The notes under the pieces were generated by a model. The model saw only the letters and a list, made by a program, of their open reading frames with translations. It did no database searches and was not told the DNA's origin. This document shows positions 39,872 to 52,357 of a stretch of DNA of 64,000 bases, piece after piece. The position numbers and the translations under genes were made by a program. Numbering within the stretch: position 1 is the stretch's first letter; every line of letters begins with the position of its first letter. Source of the stretch: Saccharothrix sp. S26 (GTDB lineage: Bacteria; Actinomycetota; Actinomycetes; Mycobacteriales; Pseudonocardiaceae); assembly GCF_021390395.1 (NCBI RefSeq), contig NZ_JAJUWT010000029.1:62001-126000 (forward strand), written 5' to 3'.

Positions 39872-40987
39872 TCACGCGTCGAGCGAGAGGGCGTGCTTGG
39901 CGCGGTCCACGGACTCCTCCGCGGGCGGCCCGGCGGGGTTCTCGGTGGCCAGCGCCTGGTTGAGGGCGACGAACGGCCGCATCCGGCGCTCGTAGGCGTC
40001 GAACGCCGCCGCGTGGTCCTCGCCCGCCCGGCCCAGCTCGTCCGCCAGCACGTACGCGCCGACCAGGGCGAGGCTGGTGCCCTGCCCGGAGAGCGGCGAG
40101 GCGCAGTAGCCGGCGTCGCCGACCAGCGCGACCCGCCCCGCCGACCAGCGGTCGAGGTGGATCTGGGCCATGGAGTCGAAGTAGAAGTCCGGGGCGTCGG
40201 CCATGGCGGCGAGCAGGGCCGGCACCTCCCAGCCGACGCCCGCCAGCCGCTCGGCGGTGATCCGCTTCTGCTGCTCGACGTCACGGTGGTCGTAGCTGAT
40301 CGGCTCGGCCGTGAAGCCCAACGTGACCCGCAGCTCGGTGTTGTCGCGCACCGGGTAGACCGCGCCGCCCGCGCCGGAGGCCGCGTCCTGGAACCAGACC
40401 TGCCAGTGGTCGAGGCCGAGGAAGTTGGCCGTCGGGAAGATCGCCAGGTACTGCCCGAGGTGCGTGCCGAACCGCTCCTCCGGCCCGAACGCGAGCCGCC
40501 GCACGGCCGAGTGCGCGCCGTCCGCGCCGATCACGAAGTCGAACGTGCGGTGGCCACCGTGCGCCAGCTCGACCCGGACGCCGTGCTCCTCTTCCCGCAA
40601 CGCCGTGATCCAGTCGCCGTGCACGTGCTCGACGCGGTCGGCGGTGACGTCGTGCAGCATCGCGACGAGGTCCTCGCGCAGCAGCTCGACGTCCTCGCCG
40701 TCCAGCCGGCCGCTGCTCAGGACGTGCTCCTCGGACCGGAACAGCTCGGTGCCCGCGCCGTCCAGCATCGACATCCCGCGCATCCGGGTCCGCGCGGCCC
40801 GCACCCGGTCGCCGAGGCCCATCCGGTCGACCACGTCGAGCGCGACGCCGCGGATGTCGACGGCCTGGCCGCCCTTGCGCGGGCCGGGCGCACGCTCCAC
40901 CACCGTGACCGAGAAGCCGTTGCGCCGCAGCCAGTGGGCCAGGGCGGTGCCGGCGACCCCGCCGCCCGAGATCAGCACGTTCCGCAT
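39872..40987 (-). CDS. FAD-dependent monooxygenase (PHBH/TetX-like)
   Basis: A 371-residue class A flavoprotein monooxygenase. FAD-binding GxGxxG is in LISGGGVAGTALAHWL, the middle motif in FDFVIGADGAHSAVRRLAFG, and the GD motif in RVALVGDAGYCASPLSGQG. The closest recognisable relatives are TetX-like or aromatic hydroxylases; the substrate may be a xenobiotic. ATG 40987 is the natural start (MRNVLISGGG). It is divergent from a GntR-TetR fusion regulator with a 9-bp inverted repeat between, so it is probably inducible by its own substrate. Confidence 0.88.
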   Translation of the reverse strand: MRNVLISGGGVAGTALAHWLRRNGFSVTVVERAPGPRKGGQAVDIRGVALDVVDRMGLGDRVRAARTRMRGMSMLDGAGTELFRSEEHVLSSGRLDGEDVELLREDLVAMLHDVTADRVEHVHGDWITALREEEHGVRVELAHGGHRTFDFVIGADGAHSAVRRLAFGPEERFGTHLGQYLAIFPTANFLGLDHWQVWFQDAASGAGGAVYPVRDNTELRVTLGFTAEPISYDHRDVEQQKRITAERLAGVGWEVPALLAAMADAPDFYFDSMAQIHLDRWSAGRVALVGDAGYCASPLSGQGTSLALVGAYVLADELGRAGEDHAAAFDAYERRMRPFVALNQALATENPAGPPAEESVDRAKHALSLDA

Positions 40988-41064
40988 GGTGTTCTCCCCG
41001 TCAGACGCTGTACGTTTACTGAGCACACAGTGCCGAGAAGTCCAGTAAGACCGCAAAAACTGAC

Positions 41065-41090
41065 CTAGGACAGTGGCCGATCTGTCCTAG
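41065..41090. promoter_or_regulatory. Operator CTAGGACAG-N8-CTGTCCTAG
   Basis: A perfect 9-bp inverted repeat with an 8-bp spacer ends 17 bp before the regulator start. A further half-site, GACAG at 41095-41099, overlaps the ribosome-binding region. It is probably the binding site of the adjacent regulator. Confidence 0.65.
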
Positions 41091-41107
41091 TACAGACAGG
41101 AGTGGAC

Positions 41108-42037
41108 GTGCCGACCGAAGCGCGTTATCCGGCCATCGTCGCCGACCTCCGGGACCGCATCGCGCGGGGCGAGTTGGCGCCGGGTGCCAAGGTGCCGTCC
41201 ACCCGCCGGATCGCCGCCGAGTGGGGCGTGGCGATGGCCACCGCCGCCAGGGCGCTCGCCGCCCTGGCGCAGGAAGGGCTGGTCCGGGCCGAACCGCGCT
41301 CCGGCACGGTGGTCGCCGAGCCGCGTCGGGCGAGCCCGACCCGACCACGCCCGGCGCACGTCCGACCGCCGGAGCTGACCCGGGAACGGGTGGTGCGGGC
41401 CGCGATCGCGATCGCCGACGCCGAAGGGCTCGACGCGCTGACCATGCGCGGTGTCGCGGCCCGGCTCGGCGTCGCGGCCATGTCGCCCTACCGGCACGTG
41501 GCGGGCAAGGACGAACTCGTCCTGCTGATGGCCGACGCGGCGTTCGGCGAACGCGGCTACCCGGCCCGGCCGCCGGACGGCTGGCGCGCCCGGTTGGAGC
41601 TGTGCGCGCGCACGCTGTGGTCGCTGTACCGGCGGCACCCGTGGCTCGCCCAGCTCAGCCCGATCACCCGGCCGCTGCCGCTGCCGAACCTGGCCGTGCA
41701 CGCGGAGTGGGCGCTGGCCGCGCTGGACGGGTTCGGCCTCGGCGCCGCCGCCCTGTGCGACCTGCACGTCATGTTCTTCAGCCACGTGCACGGCATCGCG
41801 ATCCACCTCGAACGCGAGCGGCACGCGCTCGGCGCGTCCGGGCTGTCCGAGGACGAGTGGATGGACACCCAGGCGCCCGCGATGGCGGAGATCGTCGGCT
41901 CCGGCCGCTACCCGACGTTCGCGCGGATGCTCACCAGCCTGTCCGCGGAGGGCTACGACCTCGACCTGGACGAACTGTTCGAGCTGGGCCTGCGCTCGAT
42001 GCTGGACGGCCTCGCCCTGCGGCTGGAGCGGCTGTGA
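41108..42037 (+). CDS. GntR-TetR fusion transcriptional regulator
   Basis: A 309-residue protein with two DNA-binding domains. Residues 1-75 are a GntR winged helix (RYPAIVADLRDRIARGELAP, then VPSTRRIAAEWGVAMATAARAL). Residues 90-150 are a TetR helix-turn-helix (RVVRAAIAIADAEGLDALTM, GVAARLGVAAMSPYRHVAGK), followed by a TetR C-terminal ligand domain. Such fusions exist in actinobacteria but are a minority form. GTG 41108 is preferred because AGGAG lies 5 nt upstream. It is divergent from the flavin monooxygenase and is its probable repressor. Confidence 0.85.
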   Translation: MPTEARYPAIVADLRDRIARGELAPGAKVPSTRRIAAEWGVAMATAARALAALAQEGLVRAEPRSGTVVAEPRRASPTRPRPAHVRPPELTRERVVRAAIAIADAEGLDALTMRGVAARLGVAAMSPYRHVAGKDELVLLMADAAFGERGYPARPPDGWRARLELCARTLWSLYRRHPWLAQLSPITRPLPLPNLAVHAEWALAALDGFGLGAAALCDLHVMFFSHVHGIAIHLERERHALGASGLSEDEWMDTQAPAMAEIVGSGRYPTFARMLTSLSAEGYDLDLDELFELGLRSMLDGLALRLERL

Positions 42038-42089
42038 TCGCGCACCCGATCGGAAGGCCCGTCCCGATCACCTGTGATGTGATGGCCCG

Positions 42090-42758
42090 GTGACTGATAT
42101 TCGTGAGCTCACCGTCGGGGTCCTGGGTGGTACCGGTGCGCAGGGCAAGGGTTTGGCGCTGCGGTGGGCCAAGGCGGGCTTGAAGGTCGTCATCGGTTCC
42201 CGCAACGCCGAGCGCGCCGAGGCCGCGGCCGAGGAGCTGCGGTCCCAGGCCGGCGTCGGGCACGTCAGCGGCGCGGACAACGAGGGCTGCGCCCAGCAGG
42301 CGGACGTGGTGCTGATCGCCGTGCCGTGGGACGGGCACGCCGACACCGTGGCGTCGTTGCGCGAACCGCTGCGCGGCAAGGTCGTGATCGACTGCGTGAA
42401 CCCGCTGGGCTTCGACAAGCAGGGCCCGTTCGCGCTGCCGGTGCCGGAGGGCAGCGCCGCGCAGCAGGCCGCCGCGCTCCTGCCGGACTCCCGCGTCACG
42501 GCCGCGTTCCACCACGTGTCGGCGGTGAACCTGGCCGACCTGTCGATCGAGTCCGTGGACAACGACGTGCTGGTGCTGGGCGACGACCGCGAGGCCACCG
42601 ACCTGGTCCGCGCGCTGGCCGACGCGATCCCCGGGTTCCGCGGGGTCTACGGCGGGCGGCTGCGCAACGCCCACCAGGTGGAGGCGTTCACCGCGAACCT
42701 CATCGCGATCAACCGCCGGTACAAGGCGCACGCCGGCCTGAAGATCACCGACATCTGA
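42090..42758 (+). CDS. npdG: F420H2:NADP+ oxidoreductase NpdG
   Basis: A 222-residue NADP-dependent F420 reductase that transfers hydride between coenzyme F420 and NADP. The N-terminal VGVLGGTGAQGKGLALRWAK and VVIGSRNAERA form the NADP-binding fold. VPWDGHADTVASL and FHHVSAVNLADL are family motifs. GTG 42090 begins the protein. The following gene overlaps by one base (TGATG). Presence of NpdG shows that this organism uses coenzyme F420. Confidence 0.92.
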   Translation: MTDIRELTVGVLGGTGAQGKGLALRWAKAGLKVVIGSRNAERAEAAAEELRSQAGVGHVSGADNEGCAQQADVVLIAVPWDGHADTVASLREPLRGKVVIDCVNPLGFDKQGPFALPVPEGSAAQQAAALLPDSRVTAAFHHVSAVNLADLSIESVDNDVLVLGDDREATDLVRALADAIPGFRGVYGGRLRNAHQVEAFTANLIAINRRYKAHAGLKITDI

Positions 42759-43507
42759 TGCTCCCGGTCGACGACCTCGGCGAGCCGGTTCCGTTGCCCG
42801 GCCCGCCGAGGCGCGTGGTCAGCCTGGTGCCGTCGCTCACCGAGGCCGTCGCGACCGTCGAGGACGCCGTGCTGATCGGCGCGACGGACTACTGCACGCA
42901 CCCGCCGGACCTGGACGTGACGCGGGTGGGCGGCTCGAAGTACCCGAAGGTGGACCGGGTGCTGGCGCTGAGGCCGGACCTCGTGCTGGCCAACAGCGAG
43001 GAGAACCGCCCGGAGGACGTCGAGCGGCTGCGCGCCGACGGCATCCCGGTGTGGGTCACGGCCGCGCCCGCCACCGTCCCCGCCGCGCTGGGCTCGTTGC
43101 GCCGCCTGCTCGGCACGGCGTGGGACGTGGAGCCGGGCTGGCTGGTCGAGGCCGAACGGCTGTGGCGGGACGTGACGCCGCCGTGGGCGCGGGCCGTCGT
43201 GCCGGTGTGGCGCAAGCCGTGGGTGGTGCTGGGCCGCGACACGTTCGCGGGCGACGTGCTGCTGCGGCTCGGCGTGGTCAACGCTTTCGCCGACCACGCC
43301 GAGCGCTACCCGCGTCCGGAGCTGGAGGACCTCCAGGACGCGGACCTGGTCGTGCTGCCGGACGAGCCGTACCTGTTCACCCCGGACGACGGCCCGCAGT
43401 TCTTCCCGGGCCTGCGCCCGGTGCACGTCTCGGGCCGCTACCTGACGTGGTACGGCCCGTCGCTGGTGGAAGCGCGGGCCGCCTTGGAAGCGGCCCTCAG
43501 GGCGTGA
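42758..43507 (+). CDS. BtuF-like helical-backbone metal/cobalamin-binding protein without signal peptide
   Basis: A 249-residue protein of the periplasmic-binding protein type III fold: RRVVSLVPSLTEAVATVEDA and VDRVLALRPDLVLANSEENR are typical of BtuF/FepB. No signal peptide or lipobox is present, and no ABC transporter is adjacent. A cytoplasmic cobalamin- or corrinoid-binding role is possible, since cytoplasmic members of this family are common in actinobacteria. It is translationally coupled to npdG, an uncommented pairing. Confidence 0.8.
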   Translation: MLPVDDLGEPVPLPGPPRRVVSLVPSLTEAVATVEDAVLIGATDYCTHPPDLDVTRVGGSKYPKVDRVLALRPDLVLANSEENRPEDVERLRADGIPVWVTAAPATVPAALGSLRRLLGTAWDVEPGWLVEAERLWRDVTPPWARAVVPVWRKPWVVLGRDTFAGDVLLRLGVVNAFADHAERYPRPELEDLQDADLVVLPDEPYLFTPDDGPQFFPGLRPVHVSGRYLTWYGPSLVEARAALEAALRA

Positions 43508-43623
43508 GGAACCGCTCGGCGACCACCTGACCGTGGAACTCCCGCCCGGTCCGCGTGAACCCGGCGCGGCTCGGCGACGAACCGCTCCTGCCCCGGGCCA
43601 CGGCGGGCCGCCTGTGGGTCGGA

Positions 43624-44568
43624 TCACACGCCCTTGAACCGGTCGGTGGCGTCGAGCAGGGCGCGCAGGATGCCGGGCTCGTCGAACGCGTGCCCGGCGT
43701 CCGGCACGACCACGAGCTCCGAGCCCGGCCACGCCCGGTGCAGTTCCCAGGCCGTGGTGGCGGGTGTGGCCAGGTCGTAGCGGCCCTGGACGATCACGCC
43801 TGGGATGCCCGCGAGCTTGCCCGCGTCACGCAGGAGCTGACCTTCCTCCAGCCAGCCGCCGTGCCGGAAGTAGTGGTTCTCGATCCGGGCGAACGCCAGC
43901 GCGTACCGGGGTTGCGCGAACGCCTCCACCAGCTCGGGCCGGGGGAGCAGGGTGACCGTCGAGCCCTCCCACACGCTCCACGCCACCGCGGCCGGTTCGC
44001 GCACGGCCGGGTCCGGGTCGTCCAGCAGCCGGGCGTAGGTCTCGATCACGTCGGCACCCGGCGGCACGCGTTCCACCACCCGTGACCACACCTCCGGGAA
44101 CAACATCCCCGCGCCGCCGCCGTAGTACCAGTCGAGTTCCTTGCGCCGCAACGTGAAGATCCCGCGCAGCACGAGCTCGGTGACGCGGTCGGGGTGGGTC
44201 TGCGCGTAAGCCAGCGCCAACGTCGACCCCCACGACCCGCCGAACACCTGCCACCGGTCCACGCCCAGGTGCTCGCGGACCAGCTCCAGGTCCGACACCA
44301 GGTGCCACGTCGTGTTGGCGGACAGGTTTGCGCCCGGCTCGGACGCGTGCGGCACGGACCGCCCGCAGCCGCGCTGGTCGACCAGCACGATCCGGTACGC
44401 GTCCGGGTCGAACAGCCTGCGGTGCACGGGCGCGCAGCCGCCGCCGGGCCCGCCGTGCAGGAACACCACCGGCTTGCCGTAGGGGTTGCCGCAGACCTCC
44501 CAGTAGACGCGGTTGCCGTCACCGACGTCGAGCAGGCCCTGGTCGTGCGGTTCGATCTCGGGGTACAT
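43624..44568 (-). CDS. pip: Prolyl aminopeptidase (proline iminopeptidase)
   Basis: A 314-residue S33 alpha/beta hydrolase that releases N-terminal proline. Motifs are VVFLHGGPGGGCAP (oxyanion), VLVDQRGCGRS, the nucleophile in FGGSWGSTLALAYAQ, the acid in VQGRYDLATPA, and the histidine in DAGHAFDEPG. The start at ATG 44568 (MYPEIEP) is preferred; two GTG codons lie just upstream. It is separated from panB by a strong hairpin. Confidence 0.93.
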   Translation of the reverse strand: MYPEIEPHDQGLLDVGDGNRVYWEVCGNPYGKPVVFLHGGPGGGCAPVHRRLFDPDAYRIVLVDQRGCGRSVPHASEPGANLSANTTWHLVSDLELVREHLGVDRWQVFGGSWGSTLALAYAQTHPDRVTELVLRGIFTLRRKELDWYYGGGAGMLFPEVWSRVVERVPPGADVIETYARLLDDPDPAVREPAAVAWSVWEGSTVTLLPRPELVEAFAQPRYALAFARIENHYFRHGGWLEEGQLLRDAGKLAGIPGVIVQGRYDLATPATTAWELHRAWPGSELVVVPDAGHAFDEPGILRALLDATDRFKGV

Positions 44569-44616
44569 GCGCACCACTGTGCCCGAGGCGCGGAGTGGAT
44601 CACCGCCGAACGCACG

Positions 44617-44649
44617 TCGCCGCGCCGACCCGAGGGGTCGACGCGGCGA
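44617..44649. terminator. Strong hairpin terminator downstream of panB
   Basis: TCGCCGCG-c-CGACCC pairs with GGGTCG-a-CGCGGCGA around a 3-nt loop: 14 pairs with a single mismatch, 16 nt past the panB stop on the minus strand. It also insulates pip. Confidence 0.7.
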
Positions 44650-44664
44650 TCACACGTCACAGGA

Positions 44665-45519
44665 TCAGTGGAAGGTGTGCTCGGGACCGGGGAACTGGTG
44701 GCCCTTCACCTCGGCCGCGAACTGCTCCGCCGCCGACTTCATCACGCCGGCCACGTCGGCGTACCGCTTCACGAACCGCGGCGCGCGCCCGCGGCGCAGG
44801 CCCATCATGTCCTGCCAGACGAGCACCTGAGCGTCGGTGTCGGGGCCCGCGCCGATGCCGACGGTCGGGATCACCAGGTCGTGCGTGATCTGCTTGGCGA
44901 CCTCGCTGGTCACCATCTCCAGCACCACGGCGAACGCGCCCGCGGCCTCGACGGCGCGCGCGTCCTCGACCACCGCGTCGAAGGCGTCGTTGCGGCCCTG
45001 CACTCGGTAGCCGCCGAGCTGGTGCTCGCTCTGCGGGGTGAACCCGATGTGCGCCATGACCGGGATGCCCGCCCGCACGATGGCCTCGATGTGCGGTGCG
45101 AAGTGCTTCCCGCCTTCGAGCTTCACCGCGTGCGCGCGGCCTTCCTTCATGAACCGCACGGCCGTCGCCACCGCCTGCTCCACCGACACCTGGTAGGAGC
45201 CGAACGGCAGGTCGGCCACGACCAGCGCCCGCTTCACCGACCGCGTCACGCCCCGGACCAGCGGGATCAGCTCGTCCACGGTCACCGGCAGCGAGGTGTC
45301 GTAGCCGTAGACGTTGTTGGACGCGGAGTCGCCGACCAGCAGCACCGGGATGCCCGCCTCGTCGAACAGCTCCGCGGTGTACATGTCGTAGGCGGTGAGC
45401 ATGGGCCACGGCTCGCCGCGTTCCTTCAGCTCCCGCAGGTGGTGGATGCGCACCTTCTTGGCGGTGGGGGCGCTGCCCGCCCCGCTGCCGTAGGGCGCGG
45501 CTACCTCTGTCGAGGTCAT
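44665..45519 (-). CDS. panB: 3-methyl-2-oxobutanoate hydroxymethyltransferase
   Basis: A 284-residue ketopantoate hydroxymethyltransferase, first step of pantothenate and coenzyme A synthesis, using methylene-tetrahydrofolate. Motifs are MLTAYDMYTAELFDEAGIPV, LLVGDSASNNVYGYDTSLPV (Mg2+ ligand), VKLEGG, IPVMAHIGFTPQSEHQLGGY and TVGIGAGPDTDAQVLVWQD. GAGGGAGGAC precedes ATG 45519. In M. tuberculosis panB (Rv2225) is in the same conserved neighbourhood as cobC and glnA2. Confidence 0.96.
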   Translation of the reverse strand: MTSTEVAAPYGSGAGSAPTAKKVRIHHLRELKERGEPWPMLTAYDMYTAELFDEAGIPVLLVGDSASNNVYGYDTSLPVTVDELIPLVRGVTRSVKRALVVADLPFGSYQVSVEQAVATAVRFMKEGRAHAVKLEGGKHFAPHIEAIVRAGIPVMAHIGFTPQSEHQLGGYRVQGRNDAFDAVVEDARAVEAAGAFAVVLEMVTSEVAKQITHDLVIPTVGIGAGPDTDAQVLVWQDMMGLRRGRAPRFVKRYADVAGVMKSAAEQFAAEVKGHQFPGPEHTFH

Positions 45520-45646
45520 CGTCGACCGTCCTCCCTCGGGGCCTGCTCCGTCGCGGGTCCCCGGGCCTTGTTGCACGGTTACCCGACCAGCGTGACACCG
45601 ACGCCAGGGGATTTGCGCGGAGTGCGAGACGCTTCACACGGCGGCG

Positions 45647-46472
45647 TCAGCCGCGAGCCCCGCCCGCCCCATCGCCGCGCAACGCCTCGAGCACGGCCAA
45701 CGCCACCGCGTCGGGCCGGTCGACCGGCACCATGTGGCGGCTGCCGGGCACCGGCACGGTGCGCCCGGTGGGGCTCATCGCGGCCAGCGCCACGTGCGCG
45801 GCGAACTCCCGCCGACCGGCCGTGAGCACGGTCAGCGGCGCGGGCGGCAAGGGCCGGAACGCGCGCAGCCGCTCCACCGCGCCCACCTGCGCCGGGTACG
45901 ACGCCAGCTCGTCGAGCACGGCCCGCGTCACCGACGGCCGCCCGTACACCGACCGCAGCACCGCCGCCGACGCCGGGTCACACCGGCGCAGCGTCGACCA
46001 CCACATGGCCCACCGCCGCAGCCGAGGCCCCTGACCCGCCATAACGGCGTCCAGCCCGGTCCTCAGCACCCACCGCGCCACCGCCGCCGACAGGTCGGCC
46101 GGCCTCCCCGCGCCGGGAACCTCCGGGTCGGGGTCCACCAGCACGAGCCCGCGCACCCGCCCCGGCCGCAGCCGCGCCCACGCCTCCACGTGCAGCGCCG
46201 CCATCGAGTGCCCCACCAGCACCACCGGCCCGACCCCGGCCAGCACCGCGTCCAGCACGGCCACCTCACGGGCCAGCGTCGCCGGGGCCGGCGCCGGGTC
46301 CGACAACCCGGTGCCCGGCCGGTCGAACACCAGCACGTGCGCGTCGGGCAGCAGCGCCACCACCGCGTCCCAGTCGAACCACGCGCCGCCCAGTGCCGAG
46401 CTGAGCACCACCGCGGGCCCGTCGACACGCCCGGAGGCGCGCACGTGCACCCGACCGGCGAGTGAGGCGACC

Positions 46473-46474
<2 letters not shown>
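45647..46474 (-). CDS. Alpha/beta hydrolase
   Basis: A 275-residue alpha/beta hydrolase fold protein: VLVFDRPGTGLSDPAP, nucleophile elbow VLVGHSMAALHVEAW, LVLVDPDPEV, and the histidine in SRHMVPVDRP. Substrate unknown. ATG 46474 would overlap the lysX ATG on the other strand within a single CATG; a GTG at 46450 is an alternative that would leave room for a promoter. The gene stands alone between panB and lysX. Confidence 0.82.
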
Positions 46475-49749
<3,275 letters not shown>

Positions 49750-49766
<17 letters not shown>

Positions 49767-51435
49767 GCAGGCCCGCCCGGGCCCGCAGGTCGGCCGCGGC
49801 GGCGTCCAGCTCGGCCGGGTCGGCGATCGTGGTGTTGCCCTCGTAGGTGACGCCGTCGGGCACGGCGTCGCTGCCCACCGGGTCGGCGTCGAAGAGGTTG
49901 CCGCGGTAGGTGACGTGCTCCAGCGGCGGGCTCACGTGCAGCACGGCGGTGTTGTCGGCGCGGGCGACGAGGTTGCCCTCGACGGTGACCCACGTGGCCC
50001 CGTAGTCGGTGTAGAGGCCGAAGTTGTACGGCGTGCGGGTGTCCTCGATGACGTTGCCGCCGATCACCGCGCCGCGGTCGGGCCGGTCGCCCTGCGGGCC
50101 GGACAGGTAGACGCCGCCGCCGTCGGCCAGCACGCCCATCGCGCGGGTCACCAGGTTGTCGGTGATGCGGGTGCCGCCGCGCGACGGTCCGGCGACGATG
50201 CCGTTGTGCGGCACGTCGTGCACGTGGTTGTGCGCGATCACGCCGTCCTCGGTGTGCAGGAACGTGATGCCGGCCGAGCCGGAGTGGTCCAGCCCGACGT
50301 GCCCGACGAGGTTGTCCTCGACCAGCGCCTTGCGCGTGCCGGTGACGGCGATGGCGGACGCGGCGAGGGTGTCGAAGTCGCAGCCGCGCACCACGAGGTC
50401 ATCACCGCCGGTCGCGCCGAGCCCGGTCGCGCCGAGCCGGGTGAACCGGCAGCCCTCGAACCGCACGCCGGTCGTGCCGTGCAGCTGCACGGCGGCGGGG
50501 ATCTGCGCCGCTTCCTCGGGCACGGTCAGCCAGGCGCCCTCGGCCACGTCGACCCGCCCGATCGCGCCGCCGTCGTGGAAGCCGTTCGCGTGGTAGTGGA
50601 GGAACCCCCGGTCGTCGGTCGGCCGCAGCCACGTGGTGTCGGCGAAGGTCAGGCCCCGGAACGCCACGTCGCGCACGCCGGTGGCCCGCACCAGCACCTC
50701 CAGCACGGGCGCGACGACGTGCGGCTCGTCCTCGTCCGGGCGCGGGAGGTAGTGCAGGACGTGCCGCGCGCGGTCCAGGGCGAACGTGCCGGGGGTCAGG
50801 AACGCGGGGTCGTTCTCGACCCGGGTCGGCTCGGGCAGGCCGGTCGAGGTGTGGCCGCCCCACTCGGAGTTGTAGACCTCCCGCGCCCAGGCGAACGCGG
50901 GCTGCGCCATCGTGATCTCGCCGTCCGGGGTGGCGGACGCGACCGCCGTGCGCGCTTCGGTCCACGGGTAGACGCCGCGGTGCACGAACTCGACGCCCGC
51001 CGGGCTGTGCCAGTCCAGCGGCGCGTCCGTGACGTAGCCGGTGTCGGTGCGGCGGACCGTGCCGGGCAGCCCGTCGATCCCCGCGCGCTCGACCCGCCGC
51101 CCGTCCACCACGAGGTGGCGGGTGAGGAGGCCGTCGACCTCGGCCAGCCACACGCCGTCCGGCCCTCGCTGCCCGGTGAGCTCGCGCCCGCCGCTGACGA
51201 CGACCTCCTCCTGCGCGTCGGTGCCGTAGCCGAACGCCTGGTAGACGACCCGCGAGTCCTCCTCGGTCAGCTCGAACGGCTCGGTGAGCACGTGCGTGCC
51301 CGCCCGGAGCTGCACGGTGACGTCACCGCCGGCGTCACGGGCTGCTGCCCTGGCGCGGTCCAGCGTGGCGAACGGCCGGTCGGCGGTGCCCGGTGCTGCG
51401 TCGTCCCCGGTCGGGGAGACGTGGAACTCGACCAT
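49750..51435 (-). CDS. Right-handed parallel beta-helix protein (polysaccharide-active type)
   Basis: A 561-residue protein with a beta-helix. The N terminus FHVSPTGDDAAPGTADRPFA and TLDRARAAAR is the signature of carbohydrate-active parallel beta-helix proteins. Repeats of the helix are evident in VLVEDNLVGHVGLDHSGSAG, VIAHNHVHDVPHNGIVAG and TRITDNLVTRAMGVLADGGG. No signal peptide is visible, unusual for such enzymes. AAAGGA lies 7 nt before ATG 51435. It is divergent from a TetR regulator with a perfect 7-bp operator between, which probably controls it. A polysaccharide lyase or glycosidase role is likely; the substrate is not known. Confidence 0.82.
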
Positions 51436-51449
51436 GACCACATCCTTTG

Positions 51450-51468
51450 CTGTTTATGCCGTAAACAG
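51450..51468. promoter_or_regulatory. TetR operator CTGTTTA-tgccg-TAAACAG
   Basis: A perfect 7-bp inverted repeat with a 5-bp spacer lies midway between the divergent beta-helix and tetR genes, in AT-richer DNA. It is the probable binding site of the adjacent TetR regulator. Confidence 0.7.
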
Positions 51469-51501
51469 ACGGGATGTATATCATGGGCGCGGAGGTGCGT
51501 G

Positions 51502-52320
51502 ATGGGGAGAGCCGGCGATCCGGACCGCTCGGTCGAGCTGCTGTGGGACGGGCGGCCGGGGTTGAGCCTGCCCGCGATCGTGGCCGCGGCGGTCGAGGTG
51601 GCCGACGCGGAGGGCCTGTCCGGGCTGTCCATGCGCAAGGTCGCCGAACGGCTCGGCTTCACCACCATGTCGCTGTACCGGCACGTGCCCGGTCGTGCGC
51701 ACCTGGTCGACCTCATGCGGGACGCGGTGCTGGGCGACCCGCCCGCGCCACCGGGGGAGCAGGGGTGGCGCGCCCGGCTGGAGGCGTTCGCCCGGCACGC
51801 CTGGGAGCTGCGGAAACGGCACCCGTGGCTGGCCGAGGAACGCGGTGCCCGGCACGTGCCCGGACCGAACGCGCTGGCCCACTTCGAACACGCGCTGGCC
51901 ATCCTCGCCGACACCGGCCTGACCCCGGCCGAGGTGGTCGCGTCCGTCGGCCTGGTCGCCCGCTTCGTGGACGCCGAGGCGGCGGCGCTGGTCGAGGCCG
52001 CGCGGACGGAGCGCAGCACCGGCGTCGGCGACGAGGAGTGGTGGGGCGCTCGGGACTCCCTGTACGCCCACTTCTACGCCTTCCCGACGTTGACCCGGCT
52101 GTGGGAGACCGGGGGGTTCGACCAGCCCGACCCGTTCGGCTTCGGTCTGGACCGGTTGCTCGACAGCATCGAGCTCCTGATCGAGAAGCGTGATGTAAAG
52201 CGTGATGAAACTTGTCGGGTGTGTGGCCGGCCGGTCGAGCAGCCGACCTCCGGGCGGCCCCGCGCGTACTGCTCGCGGGCGTGCCAGCAACGCGCCTACC
52301 GCCACCGCCGGTCGACGTGA
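51502..52320 (+). CDS. TetR-family regulator with C-terminal zinc-finger-like tail
   Basis: A 272-residue TetR regulator. Residues 20-65 hold the helix-turn-helix (IVAAAVEVADAEGLSGLSMR, KVAERLGFTTMSLYRHVPGR). A C-terminal ligand domain follows. After residue 235 comes an added module CRVCGRPVEQP and YCSRACQQRAYRHRR, with four cysteines in a CxxC-CxxxC arrangement plus basic residues, a possible zinc finger. GGAGG lies 6 nt before ATG 51502. Divergent from the beta-helix gene; ends in a strong terminator. Confidence 0.85.
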   Translation: MGRAGDPDRSVELLWDGRPGLSLPAIVAAAVEVADAEGLSGLSMRKVAERLGFTTMSLYRHVPGRAHLVDLMRDAVLGDPPAPPGEQGWRARLEAFARHAWELRKRHPWLAEERGARHVPGPNALAHFEHALAILADTGLTPAEVVASVGLVARFVDAEAAALVEAARTERSTGVGDEEWWGARDSLYAHFYAFPTLTRLWETGGFDQPDPFGFGLDRLLDSIELLIEKRDVKRDETCRVCGRPVEQPTSGRPRAYCSRACQQRAYRHRRST

Positions 52321-52349
52321 GCCGCCCACCCGACGGGGGTGGGCGGCTC
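52319..52349. terminator. Perfect 13-bp bidirectional terminator hairpin
   Basis: GAGCCGCCCACCC pairs exactly with GGGTGGGCGGCTC around a 5-nt loop, between the convergent tetR and SDR genes. It begins inside the tetR stop codon. Confidence 0.8.
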
Positions 52350-52357
52350 GGCCGTCG

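Noticed and set aside
45520..45646. Riboswitch upstream of panB
   Set aside because: The gap has only a normal Shine-Dalgarno and no conserved riboswitch core that I recognise.
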